Positions 6,950-15,469 of a stretch of 64,000 bases of DNA are shown piece after piece. The stretch's first letter is position 1; each line of letters begins with the position of its first letter. Source of the stretch: Bacillota bacterium (GTDB lineage Bacteria > Bacillota > UBA4882 > UBA8346). The stretch spans positions 62,001-126,000 of the forward strand of contig JAEXDA010000048.1 in the NCBI GenBank assembly GCA_023401925.1, written 5' to 3'. The position numbers and the translations under genes are program-made. The notes below the pieces were generated by a model, which was not told the DNA's origin, did not search any database, and saw nothing but the letters and a program-made list of their open reading frames with translations.

Positions 6950-8143
6950 TCAGGAATTCAAAGCTTTTTTAAACTCCTTGGTGAGCAGCGGCAAGATTTC
7001 CAGCACATCTCCCACGATTCCGAAAGTTGCCACTTTGAAAATCGGCGCATCGGGGTTTTTATTGATGGCGATAATGATGTCCGATGACGACATTCCGGCC
7101 AAATGCTGAATCGCGCCATGGATACCGCAGGCGAAATAAATCTTCGGCCCGACGGTTTTACCGGTTTGCCCGACTTGATGCGCATAGGGCATCCATCCGG
7201 CGTCCACCGAGGCGCGGGAAGCGCCGACCGCTCCACCTAAAACGTTCGCCAGCTCTTTTACATACTCAAAATTTTTGGGATCACCCAGTCCCCGGCCACC
7301 GGAGACGATGATGTTGGCTTCCTCCAGATTTACCGAGGAACCGACTTCGTTAACCACTTCCAACACTTTGGCCCGAATGTTCCAGGCAGTCGTAGAAAGA
7401 TCAACTTTGGCGATATCTCCGCTCCGGCTTCCATCTTCGGCCAGGGGTTTAAATACCTTCGGACGCACGGTCGCCATCTGCGGACGGTGATTGGGGCATA
7501 GAATGGTCGCCATTAAATTGCCGCCGAAAGCAGGTCGGGTTTGTAAGAGGTTCTTTTCCGCGACATCGACGGCCAGCGCGGTACAGTCAGCGGTAAGTCC
7601 GGTTCCCAAACGGGCTGCCACTTTCGGGCCTAAGGAGCGGCCGATCGCCGTGGCGCCGATTAAAACGATATTCGGGTTTTCCTTCTTGATCAAATCGCTT
7701 AACGCTTGCGTATAGGAATCTTCCAAGAAATATTCCAATTCGGGAGCATCGGCCACAAATACTTTATCGGCGCCAAAAGCTACCAAACGTTTTGCTTCCG
7801 CTTCAATTTTGCTTCCAAGCAAGACTGCAACCAGAGGTTCGCCCAGTTCATCCGCAAGTTTGCGGCCTTCTCCCAATAACTCAAAGGCCACATTGGAAAG
7901 TTTACCCCCGCGTTGTTCCGCGAAAACCCATACCCCCTTATAAAGGGACTTATCGATCGTTATTTTAACATCCCGGGTTATTTCAATGGCTTTGAACTTA
8001 CAGGTTTTAACACAAGTCCCGCACATTGTACAACCATCTTTAATAACAGCTTTATTATCAATAATTTCAATGACTCCAAAAGGGCAGCTGGGTATGCATA
8101 ATTTACAGCCACGACATTTATCGTTTAAAACCTTAATCGCCAT
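6950..8143 (-). CDS. etfA: Electron transfer flavoprotein alpha subunit with N-terminal ferredoxin domain
   Basis: This 397-residue protein begins with a two-cluster 4Fe-4S ferredoxin module (about 1-58; CRGCKLCIPSCP and CTMCGTCVKTC). The ETF alpha N-terminal domain follows (about 70-260), and the FAD-binding C-terminal domain ends with SRASVDAGW near residue 305 and GATAIGRSLG near 165. It pairs with EtfB encoded just upstream and passes electrons between acyl-CoA dehydrogenase and a carrier. The ferredoxin fusion is the arrangement of CarE in the bifurcating caffeyl-CoA reductase of Acetobacterium. The ATG has an AAGGAGG site. It is the last gene of the acd-etfB-etfA unit. Confidence 0.93.
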   Translation of the reverse strand: MAIKVLNDKCRGCKLCIPSCPFGVIEIIDNKAVIKDGCTMCGTCVKTCKFKAIEITRDVKITIDKSLYKGVWVFAEQRGGKLSNVAFELLGEGRKLADELGEPLVAVLLGSKIEAEAKRLVAFGADKVFVADAPELEYFLEDSYTQALSDLIKKENPNIVLIGATAIGRSLGPKVAARLGTGLTADCTALAVDVAEKNLLQTRPAFGGNLMATILCPNHRPQMATVRPKVFKPLAEDGSRSGDIAKVDLSTTAWNIRAKVLEVVNEVGSSVNLEEANIIVSGGRGLGDPKNFEYVKELANVLGGAVGASRASVDAGWMPYAHQVGQTGKTVGPKIYFACGIHGAIQHLAGMSSSDIIIAINKNPDAPIFKVATFGIVGDVLEILPLLTKEFKKALNS

Positions 8144-8221
8144 GATGGTCCTCCTTATTCATTTCAATCGGGTACATTGATGGAAAGGGATCGTCCGCGC
8201 CTGTGCGCAGATCCTTCGCCT

Positions 8222-9010
8222 TTATTGCACGATTTTCCGGCAAACAATCGCATCGACCAAGGCTTTAACCTGTTCATCAGGGGTTCCCTCAAAGATCTCG
8301 CCTTGACATTTCATTTCCGGCACGAAGATGGTTTTAACCCAGGTCGGTGAACCGTTTAATCCGGACTTTTCCGGTTCAGCCCCGATATCGGCAGCGGTCC
8401 AAGATGGAATCACTACTTTTTTAGCCCGCATCATACCTTTTAAAGAAGGCATCCGGGGCTCATTAATTTCTTTGACAACTGTAATCAATGCCGGCAGGGG
8501 CAGCTGAACCCGTTCGAAACCATCTTCGTTCATGCGCTCCACGGTCATTTCCTTCTCACTGATTTCATTGACTTTCTTGACATATGTGATATGAGGAATG
8601 CCCAATTTCTCGGCGATTTCCGGTCCAACTTGAGCCGTATCGCCGTCAATGGCCTGTTTCCCGCAAAGGATCAGTTGGACATCGCCAATCTTTTCGATTC
8701 CCTTGCTAAGCGCATAAGAAGTAGCCAAAGTATCGGAACCGGCAAAAGCCCGATCCGATAATAAAACCGCATCATCAACGCCCATACCGATTGTTTCCCG
8801 GAGTTGTTCGGCAGCCTGGGGCGGACCCATTGAAATCACCGTAACTGTGCCGCCCAGTTTTTCTTTAATACGCAACGCTTCTTCAATGGCATATAAATCG
8901 AACGGGTTTAAAATACTCTTGACGCCTTCGCGGATCAAGGTATTCGTCTCCGGATTGATTTTTACTTCCGTAGATTCGGGAACTTGTTTCACGCAAACTA
9001 CGATCTTCAC
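8222..9010 (-). CDS. etfB: Electron transfer flavoprotein beta subunit
   Basis: This 262-residue protein has the ETF beta fold: MKIVVCVKQVPES at the start, LNPFDLYAIEEALR near residue 40, VISMGPPQA near 60, and GKQAIDGDTAQVGPEIAE near 125, the nucleotide-binding loop. It forms the heterodimer with EtfA. I place the start at a GTG (9008-9010) because AGGAGGAG lies 7 bases upstream; a TTG one codon earlier is possible. A small inverted-repeat element lies between it and the upstream acyl-CoA dehydrogenase gene. It is cytosolic and part of the same functional unit. Confidence 0.93.
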   Translation of the reverse strand: MKIVVCVKQVPESTEVKINPETNTLIREGVKSILNPFDLYAIEEALRIKEKLGGTVTVISMGPPQAAEQLRETIGMGVDDAVLLSDRAFAGSDTLATSYALSKGIEKIGDVQLILCGKQAIDGDTAQVGPEIAEKLGIPHITYVKKVNEISEKEMTVERMNEDGFERVQLPLPALITVVKEINEPRMPSLKGMMRAKKVVIPSWTAADIGAEPEKSGLNGSPTWVKTIFVPEMKCQGEIFEGTPDEQVKALVDAIVCRKIVQ

Positions 9011-9046
9011 CAAATATCTCCTCCTATAATAATATACTTAAAAAAA

Positions 9047-9201
9047 GGGCTGTCCCAAAAGTACATTGGCGCGTGCCTTCTCACACAAAGTACATGGAGG
9101 GGAGAGCGCATGCACAATAAAGAAATACAATATCCAACATTCAAAATCCATGAAGTTATATTGTATTTCTTATTGATTGTAAAATACTTTTAGACAGCCT
9201 C
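9047..9201. mobile_element. Small IS-end-like element inside the acd-etf operon
   Basis: The left end is GGGCTGTCCCAAAAGTA (from 9047), and the right end read on the other strand is GAGGCTGTCTAAAAGTA (to 9201). An inner inverted pair, GAAATACAATAT / ATATTGTATTTC (9121-9172), forms a strong hairpin. There is no transposase. It fills nearly all the space between acd and etfB. Confidence 0.65.
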
Positions 9202-9209
9202 GGAATGGA

Positions 9210-10370
9210 TTATTTTTTACCTGCCAATTCTTTAATCAGTTCAAGGGCAATGATGTTTCGTTGAATTTGGTTGGTTCCTTCATAGATTTGGGTGATTTTG
9301 GCATCGCGGACCATTTTTTCAACCGGATATTCTTTCATATAACCATAGCCGCCGAATACCTGTAGCGCATCCACGGTTACTTTCATGGCTACATCGGAAG
9401 CGAAAACTTTCGCCATGGAGGATTCCTTGGAAAAATTCTTAGCGCCGCCGTCGATCATCTTTGCTGTAGCGTATACCAAGGCTCTAGCCGCCTCAACTTG
9501 AATTGCCATATCCGCCAGCATATGCTGAATCGCTTGGAATGATGAAATAGGTTGTCCGAATTGAACCCGCTCATGAGCATATTTAACGGCGGCATCCAAC
9601 GCTCCCTGGGCAACGCCGATAGCTTGAGCGCCGATACCGGGACGGGTACGGTCAAAAGTTCTCATTGCGGCAACAAAACCAACGCCTTCTTTGCCACCCA
9701 GCAAATTTTCCTTGGGGACCCGGCAATTATCAAAGATCAATTCACGGGTTGCCGAAGCCCGGATACCCATTTTATTTTCCTTCTTACCAAAAGAAAAACC
9801 AGGAGTGCCCTTTTCTACGATAAAACAGCTAATCCCGCGGGGGCCCTTATTTTTATTGGTTACTGCCATGACGGTATAAATTTCGGCTTCTCCGCCATTG
9901 GTAATCCATTGTTTGGTCCCATTAATCACATATTCATCACCATCTAAAACAGCAGTGGTTTCCATACCGGCAACATCACTACCGGCATTGGCTTCGGTTA
10001 AACCGTAAGCGGCTAATTTTCTACCGGAAGCAATTTCGGTAAGATATTTCTTCTTCTGTTCTTCCGAGCCCAAAACCAAGATAGGCATGCAACCCAGGCC
10101 GGAAGCCGCATAACTCACCGCCACACCACTGCAAGCCCGGGAGAGCTCCTCAACCACTAAACATTGTTCCAGAACTCCGCCACCCATTCCGCCATATTCT
10201 TCAGGTAGATACACACCAAAAAGGTCTGCATCGGCAAGTATCTTCATTATCTCCCAGGGAAATTCGCCGCTCTCATCAAACTCCAACGCTCTGGGAGCTA
10301 CTTTTTCATCGGCAATCCGCCGGGCCAAATCTTTAATCATTTGTTGTTCTTCTGTCAAAAAATAATCCAA
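9210..10370 (-). CDS. Acyl-CoA dehydrogenase
   Basis: This 386-residue FAD enzyme oxidises an acyl-CoA at the alpha-beta bond, or runs in reverse as an enoyl-CoA reductase. N-terminal (MDYFLTEEQQMIKDLARRIA), middle (AYGLTEANAGSD near 125, KQWITNGG near 155) and C-terminal domains are present. The catalytic base region IYEGTNQIQRN is present near residue 362. The length is normal for the short-chain type. The start is TTG with GGAGGGC about 6 bases upstream. Adjacent etfB and ferredoxin-fused etfA suggest a stable Acd-Etf complex. Exact substrate unknown. Confidence 0.93.
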   Translation of the reverse strand: MDYFLTEEQQMIKDLARRIADEKVAPRALEFDESGEFPWEIMKILADADLFGVYLPEEYGGMGGGVLEQCLVVEELSRACSGVAVSYAASGLGCMPILVLGSEEQKKKYLTEIASGRKLAAYGLTEANAGSDVAGMETTAVLDGDEYVINGTKQWITNGGEAEIYTVMAVTNKNKGPRGISCFIVEKGTPGFSFGKKENKMGIRASATRELIFDNCRVPKENLLGGKEGVGFVAAMRTFDRTRPGIGAQAIGVAQGALDAAVKYAHERVQFGQPISSFQAIQHMLADMAIQVEAARALVYATAKMIDGGAKNFSKESSMAKVFASDVAMKVTVDALQVFGGYGYMKEYPVEKMVRDAKITQIYEGTNQIQRNIIALELIKELAGKK

Positions 10371-10474
10371 AATATTGCCCTCCTTGAAAATGTAAAATTT
10401 TGGAACTTCACGTTTACCAAATTTCTTCTAAAGTCTAACATAAGCAAATCAGCCTTGTCAAGAAGGCTTCATCC

Positions 10475-10526
10475 ATTAAGCGTGTTTGATTTATCAAAGG
10501 CGGTTGATGAATCAAACACGCTTAAT
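10475..10526. terminator. Near-perfect 23-pair hairpin between acd and kdsD
   Basis: ATTAAGCGTGTTTGATT (10475-10491) pairs with AATCAAACACGCTTAAT (10510-10526). The stem continues inward through TATCAA/TTGATG to a six-base loop AGGCGG. It sits just beyond the stop of kdsD on the minus strand. No clear T-run follows, so it may act as a transcript end-stabiliser or bidirectional terminator, or be a small palindromic repeat. Confidence 0.5.
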
Positions 10527-10542
10527 TTAACCGAGTCAACCT

Positions 10543-11532
10543 TTATCTCATCCCGGATACTCCTTTGATAATATCATGGAGATGAATAATACCAATAGGA
10601 ATTCTATCTTCATCAATGACCGGCAAAACGGTAATATTCTTTTGTTCCATGACATGCATGGCTTCGGCGGCCATTTTATCTTTGGTAATGGTACGGGGGT
10701 TTTGGATCATAACTTCCTTAATCGTCAAAGTCAACGGGTTTTCATATTTTTCCAAAATACGCCGCAAATCACCATCCGTAACAATCCCCGCCAAAATTCC
10801 TTGGTCATTGACCACAACCGCTGCGCCGTGATTGCCATGAGCGGCCATGGTAATTACAGCATCACGAATGGTTTTATCTTGATGAATCAAAGGATTCTTA
10901 TCACCGGTATACATCAATTTTTCAACCGTTAATAACAATTTCCGTCCCAAAGCCCCGCCGGGATGATACAAGGCGAAGTTTTCCGCTGTAAAGTGCCTGG
11001 CTCCCAAAAGAGTCACCGCCAGCGCATCCCCAATCGCCAAATGAACAGTGGTGCTGGCTGTCGGGGCCAGTCCCAAGGAACAAGCTTCTCTTTCAACTTT
11101 GATTTCCAATATGATATCGCTATTTTGGGCAAGGACCGAGTTTCTTGAACCGGTCATCGCGATGATGGGCGCTCCAATAATTTTGAGCGTCGGTAAAATC
11201 GCTAAAATCTCATTATTTTCACCACTTGCCGAAATAGCGATGATCACATCCCGGGGTGTCACCATACCTAAGTCCCCGTGAATCGCCTCCGCCGGATGTA
11301 GAAAAAAGGATGGCGTACCGGTACTGGCAAAGGTAGCCGATATTTTACGGCCGATATGGCCGGATTTTCCCATTCCGGTGACAACTACCCGTCCGTCGCA
11401 ATTCAGAATCATTTCCACAGCCCGGACAAATTCTTCCCCTAAAGTTTCGATCTGGGCCAAAATGGTTTCAGCCTCAATTTTCAATACTTCTCTTGCCTGT
11501 TGCAGATAAGTATGTTTTTCAGTGGCCAGCAT
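10543..11532 (-). CDS. kdsD: Arabinose-5-phosphate isomerase
   Basis: This 329-residue KpsF/GutQ-family enzyme converts ribulose 5-phosphate to arabinose 5-phosphate, the first step toward Kdo. An N-terminal SIS domain (about 35-180; VVTGMGKSGHIGRKISATFA, AIHGDLGMV) is followed by two CBS domains (about 205-325). It follows kdsC by 2 bases, is the last gene of the Kdo/lipid A operon, and is probably translationally coupled. The ATG has an AAGGGGAG site inside the kdsC 3' end. The operon context argues for KdsD rather than GutQ. Confidence 0.93.
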   Translation of the reverse strand: MLATEKHTYLQQAREVLKIEAETILAQIETLGEEFVRAVEMILNCDGRVVVTGMGKSGHIGRKISATFASTGTPSFFLHPAEAIHGDLGMVTPRDVIIAISASGENNEILAILPTLKIIGAPIIAMTGSRNSVLAQNSDIILEIKVEREACSLGLAPTASTTVHLAIGDALAVTLLGARHFTAENFALYHPGGALGRKLLLTVEKLMYTGDKNPLIHQDKTIRDAVITMAAHGNHGAAVVVNDQGILAGIVTDGDLRRILEKYENPLTLTIKEVMIQNPRTITKDKMAAEAMHVMEQKNITVLPVIDEDRIPIGIIHLHDIIKGVSGMR

Positions 11533-11534
11533 AT

Positions 11535-12101
11535 TTATTGGATCTCCCCTTTGGATGAAGTTTGACGTTGATGCCCGGAATCGGAGTATAAATCCATGGC
11601 TTCAGTCCATCGATGCTCGTACTTTAAAAACAATTCAATGATCTCTCTTACCGCGCCGGCTCCGCCGACTGCCTTGGTAACATAATCGGCGCGCTCTTTA
11701 ATGTCAGTGCAACCGTTGCTCACGGTAAAGGTAACGGCTGCTTTTTGAAACGGCCCCCAATCATTAAGATCATCACCGATATACATAACCTGATCCCACC
11801 CTAAATCGAGCTTGGTGAGTAATTCTTCAATGGCCTCAACTTTATGAGTGATCCCCTGCATTAAATGAGGAATATGGAGCTCCTTGGCTCTTTGGGCTAC
11901 AATATCCGAACTGCGGCCGGTAACCCAAGCCACTTCATAGCCTAATTTCACCAAAACATTCAAGCCCAGGCCGTCACGGGCGCTGAACATTTTGGCCTCA
12001 AAACCGCCCGTTCCGATAATGATACTGCCGTCGGTCAATACTCCATCAACATCCATTGCAATCAAGCGAATTTGCCCCGGAGCTATCTTCTCAAATTTCA
12101 T
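11535..12101 (-). CDS. kdsC: 3-deoxy-D-manno-octulosonate 8-phosphate phosphatase
   Basis: This 188-residue HAD phosphatase releases phosphate from Kdo-8-P. Motifs are MDVDGVLTDGSI near residue 16 (two catalytic Asp), VTGRSS near 60 and YIGDDLND near 105. I choose the ATG at 12099-12101, overlapping the kdsA stop by 11 bases; the longer open frame is only the kdsA antiphase. The C-terminal extension of about 20 residues (YSDSGHQRQ) is longer and more polar than in typical KdsC. It lies between kdsA and kdsD. Confidence 0.92.
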   Translation of the reverse strand: MKFEKIAPGQIRLIAMDVDGVLTDGSIIIGTGGFEAKMFSARDGLGLNVLVKLGYEVAWVTGRSSDIVAQRAKELHIPHLMQGITHKVEAIEELLTKLDLGWDQVMYIGDDLNDWGPFQKAAVTFTVSNGCTDIKERADYVTKAVGGAGAVREIIELFLKYEHRWTEAMDLYSDSGHQRQTSSKGEIQ

Positions 12102-12903
12102 CTTGCACAACCTTGTGGATTTGCACCAATGTTTGTAATAACGTTTTGAGTTTAGAAAGTTCCAACATATTGGGGCCATCGGACTTTCCATGATCCGGAT
12201 CGTCATGAACTTCCAGGAATAAACCGTCCACTCCGGTGGCGACGGCTGCCCGGCAGAGATAAGGAACATAGCGACGGTTCCCTCCCGAGGACTTCCCTAA
12301 CCCGCCTGGTTCCTGAACGCTGTGGGTTCCGTCAAAAATCACCGGAACGCCGAAGGAACGCATCATCGGCAATGATCGCATATCGACTACCAGTTGATGA
12401 TAGCCGAAAGAAACGCCCCGTTCGGTGAGGAGAATCTGACGGTTGCCAACGGATACGACCTTTTCAATCGCATTCCGCATATCTTCGGGAGCGCTAAATT
12501 GTCCTTTTTTGATGTTAATGATCTTTCCGGTCCGGGCGGCTTCCATCACCAAATCGGTTTGCCGGGATAAAAACGCCGGGATCTGGATAATATCAAGCAC
12601 TTCCGCCGCGGGGACTATTTGGCTTATGTCATGCACATCCGATAATACCGGCAAGCCGAATTCTTCCCTGACCTCCCTCAAGATCGCAAGACCATCTTTT
12701 AAACCCGGCCCCCTGAATGAATCCCCGGCCGTCCGGTTTGCTTTATCAAACGAAGCTTTAAAAACAAACTTCACACCCACTTCACCGGTAATCTTTTTCA
12801 ACTCCCTGGCCATCATCATTACATGCTCACGAGATTCGATAACGCAGGGTCCGGCGATGAGCAATAGTTCTTTTCCCAAAAGGTCCTGTAATTGATAATC
12901 CAC
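12091..12903 (-). CDS. kdsA: 3-deoxy-8-phosphooctulonate synthase
   Basis: This 270-residue TIM-barrel enzyme condenses arabinose 5-phosphate with phosphoenolpyruvate to Kdo-8-P. Family blocks visible are LLIAGPCVIESREH near residue 14, FKASFDKANRT near 48, VLSDVHDISQ near 90, and DGTHSVQEPGG near 195. The start is a GTG (12901-12903) with AAAGGAGG 7 bases upstream. The 95 bases between lpxK and kdsA hold only this ribosome site; the kdsB gene often found near here is not in the window. Confidence 0.95.
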   Translation of the reverse strand: MDYQLQDLLGKELLLIAGPCVIESREHVMMMARELKKITGEVGVKFVFKASFDKANRTAGDSFRGPGLKDGLAILREVREEFGLPVLSDVHDISQIVPAAEVLDIIQIPAFLSRQTDLVMEAARTGKIINIKKGQFSAPEDMRNAIEKVVSVGNRQILLTERGVSFGYHQLVVDMRSLPMMRSFGVPVIFDGTHSVQEPGGLGKSSGGNRRYVPYLCRAAVATGVDGLFLEVHDDPDHGKSDGPNMLELSKLKTLLQTLVQIHKVVQDEI

Positions 12904-12998
12904 TCAAAAACCTCCTTTATCTTCAAAGCTTTTCGCTTTCACGCTCAATTTTCAAATCAGGCGCAGTCGTTCAATGAAACCGGAGTAACATATCCGCT

Positions 12999-14141
12999 TT
13001 AATCGGACCGCCTTTTAGCTCCATCCTTCACCCTTTGAATAACCCGTTCATCGGCTACTTGACACTCCAAACTTAAAATATAACAGGTCACTCCTGATTT
13101 TTCGAAGAAATCAGTCCATGATTCCAGCTTCACTCCGTCTTTGGCGGTGATAATTAATTCTGTAAAACCATTTGCCGCCAAACCTTTAATCAAATCGGTA
13201 ATCTCAGTTTCCTCCCAGCGGTAATGGTCGGGATAAGCCTTAAAGTATCCCACCTCTGCGCCCATGTTTTCTAAAGAAGCCAAAAATTGCCGGGGATTAC
13301 CGATTCCGGTAATTGCGCTCACCTTACGTCCTCTTAAAAAATCCGCCGCCGGAATGACGGCATGTCCATCATCCCCTCGCGCAAAAACGGTGAATGGAAT
13401 CAATTCCGACGTTTCTTCCTTGATGGCCGTGACCGCAGCCCGGGGTTGAATCGACAAGAGTTCGCCGATTAACTGATTCTTTTGTTCCTCCCCCACCTTG
13501 GCGCTTCGGGTTAACAAAATAATGCCGGCTCTTTTTAAACCGGATAGCGGTTCCCGCAAAAAACCCCTTGGTAATAAATGTCTGTTGCCAAAAGGTTTGG
13601 AGGCGTCGATTAAAACGATATCTAAATCCCGGAATAAACTCCAATGTTGAAATCCATCATCTAAAATAAATAAATCCGTCGCCGGATCTTGTTCTAAAAT
13701 TTTCAACGCATTCCGGTAACGTTCCCGTCCTACCCCAATCAATGTGCCCGGCAACAATTTGGCCAATAAAAAGGGTTCATCCCCTGTCTGGGCAGCTGAT
13801 AAAATTCCCAGATCCCGATGGGAGAAAATCAAGCCTTCCTTTTCGGAACCTCCTCGATAGCCCCTGGTCAGGATGGCCGGGTGAAAACCGGCATCTTTCA
13901 TCAGTTTTACCAGCCAGATAACGGTAGGTGTTTTGCCGGTGCCCCCGGCAGTGATATTGCCGACACTCAAAACCGGAACCGGCAACTTATGACGGCGAAT
14001 CATCCGGAACTGCAGCCTGGAAAGAAACCAGTAGATAAACTCAAGCCCCGAAAGAAAGATGCGGACCAATCCGGCTGCCAACCCTGATTCTTCCCCTTCA
14101 ATCACCCGTAATAAATAAACCTGCAACGCAGAATGATTCAT
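12999..14141 (-). CDS. lpxK: Tetraacyldisaccharide 4'-kinase (lipid A)
   Basis: This 380-residue inner-membrane-associated kinase phosphorylates the 4' position of the lipid A disaccharide. An N-terminal hydrophobic helix (about 25-45) precedes the P-loop SVGNITAGGTGKTP near residue 60 and the DDGFQHWSLFRDLDIVLID block near 155. The ATG overlaps the waaA stop by 4 bases (ATGA), so the two are translationally coupled. It is strong evidence for a lipid A-based outer membrane in this organism. Confidence 0.95.
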   Translation of the reverse strand: MNHSALQVYLLRVIEGEESGLAAGLVRIFLSGLEFIYWFLSRLQFRMIRRHKLPVPVLSVGNITAGGTGKTPTVIWLVKLMKDAGFHPAILTRGYRGGSEKEGLIFSHRDLGILSAAQTGDEPFLLAKLLPGTLIGVGRERYRNALKILEQDPATDLFILDDGFQHWSLFRDLDIVLIDASKPFGNRHLLPRGFLREPLSGLKRAGIILLTRSAKVGEEQKNQLIGELLSIQPRAAVTAIKEETSELIPFTVFARGDDGHAVIPAADFLRGRKVSAITGIGNPRQFLASLENMGAEVGYFKAYPDHYRWEETEITDLIKGLAANGFTELIITAKDGVKLESWTDFFEKSGVTCYILSLECQVADERVIQRVKDGAKRRSD

Positions 14142-15469
14142 CTTACTTCACCCCGTATAAGCTTGTCAATAAGTTCAATCGTATGCTTAACAGCGCCCAC
14201 GTTGGCAAGCACCGCCTTTTTCGACCTGGTTGCCCTTTGCTCATACAATTCTCGCTCCTCAACAAGTTTTAAAATGGTCGATGTCATATCAGCCGCATTC
14301 CGGACAGTAAAACCGGCGCCAACCTCTTCTAAAAGAGCTTTACTTTCCAGGGAATTATCCATGAAAGGTCCGTAAATAACCAACTTTTCCTGTACAGCGG
14401 CCTCGAGGAGATTAGGCCCGGCAGCGCCCTTCATCTTGACCAAACTACCGCCGATTAAAACCACATCAGAGGCAGCGTAAGCAAGGCCAAGTTCTTCAAA
14501 AGTATCCCATAATAAAATCCTACAACTTTGAGGTTCCTTATTTGCACTTGAGGGAACAATCTTTCCGGCGGATCTCCGAATATACGGCAGACCTTCTTTT
14601 TCCAATAGTTCCGCCACACCATCGCCGCCATTGGGGTGAGATGAGGCCATAATTAAATAAGCCGGTTCCTTCCGGAGCAGATTTAGGTAGGCCTCGATTA
14701 CCAGGGCTTCTTCACCGGGGTGGGTGTTGGCTGCGGTAAAAAGTAAATTTTCTTTTTGAAAATGATATTGCCGGCGGAAAGCATCCAACTGTTCCCCCTT
14801 AAATGCCGGGTATTCCTGATCAAACTTGGCATTGCCCGTTACCATGATGCGCTCCAGCGGAGCCCCGAGTTCACCGATGCAGTTGGCGTCATGGACCGAT
14901 TGCATGGCAAAAAGGTCGAATTGTTCAAAAATTATTTTCGTAAACCCTTTGACCTTTGAATAGTTTTGATAAGACCGGCTGCCGATCCGCCCGTTAACTA
15001 CAGCGACCTTGCTCCCGGACTTTTTGGAATAAAAAATGGCATTGGGCCAAATTGCAGTTTCCACCATTACAAATAAAACCGGTCGCAAATTCATGATAAA
15101 ATGCTTCATTACAAAAGGAATTTCCAAAGGGAAAAAAGTAACCAAGGCCAGCTCGCCCAGTTTTTCCTTGGCAATCTGCTGGCCTTTGAATGTCGTGGTG
15201 GTTAAAACAATTTGAAAATTAGGATAGGCCTCTTTAATTTCTTTGATAATCCTCTCGGCAACCAAAGTCGCTTCAACCGAAACCGCCTGAATCCAGACAA
15301 CTTCTTTATCTTTCAGTCGCGCTTTTTGTGGCCTTGAAAATCCCCGAAAATAAGGTAATACCGGCCTCCGAAGCGCCAGATTCCGAATGACAAAAAAGGG
15401 CACCGCCAGCAAAAGAATGGGACAAGCGATAATATTGTAGATTAAGTATACTACTTCCCGCTTTGCCAC
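14138..15469 (-). CDS. waaA: Kdo transferase (WaaA/KdtA) with altered catalytic motif
   Basis: This 443-residue GT30-type glycosyltransferase transfers Kdo from CMP-Kdo to the lipid A precursor. It has an N-terminal membrane anchor (about 5-30), a first Rossmann half, and a C-terminal half with GNAKFDQ near residue 215 and GGSLVKMKGAAGPNLLEAA near 350. Odd: where the family has S-V-G-E (Glu is the catalytic base in studied members), this protein reads WIQAVSVEATLVAE near residue 65, so Gly-Glu is replaced by Glu-Ala. The start overlaps the acyltransferase gene by 19 bases. It is the second gene of the operon. Confidence 0.9.
   Translation of the reverse strand: MAKREVVYLIYNIIACPILLLAVPFFVIRNLALRRPVLPYFRGFSRPQKARLKDKEVVWIQAVSVEATLVAERIIKEIKEAYPNFQIVLTTTTFKGQQIAKEKLGELALVTFFPLEIPFVMKHFIMNLRPVLFVMVETAIWPNAIFYSKKSGSKVAVVNGRIGSRSYQNYSKVKGFTKIIFEQFDLFAMQSVHDANCIGELGAPLERIMVTGNAKFDQEYPAFKGEQLDAFRRQYHFQKENLLFTAANTHPGEEALVIEAYLNLLRKEPAYLIMASSHPNGGDGVAELLEKEGLPYIRRSAGKIVPSSANKEPQSCRILLWDTFEELGLAYAASDVVLIGGSLVKMKGAAGPNLLEAAVQEKLVIYGPFMDNSLESKALLEEVGAGFTVRNAADMTSTILKLVEERELYEQRATRSKKAVLANVGAVKHTIELIDKLIRGEVR

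Noticed and set aside
12443..12895. 150-residue plus-strand frame
   Set aside because: It is the complement of kdsA, which is clearly coding on the minus strand.
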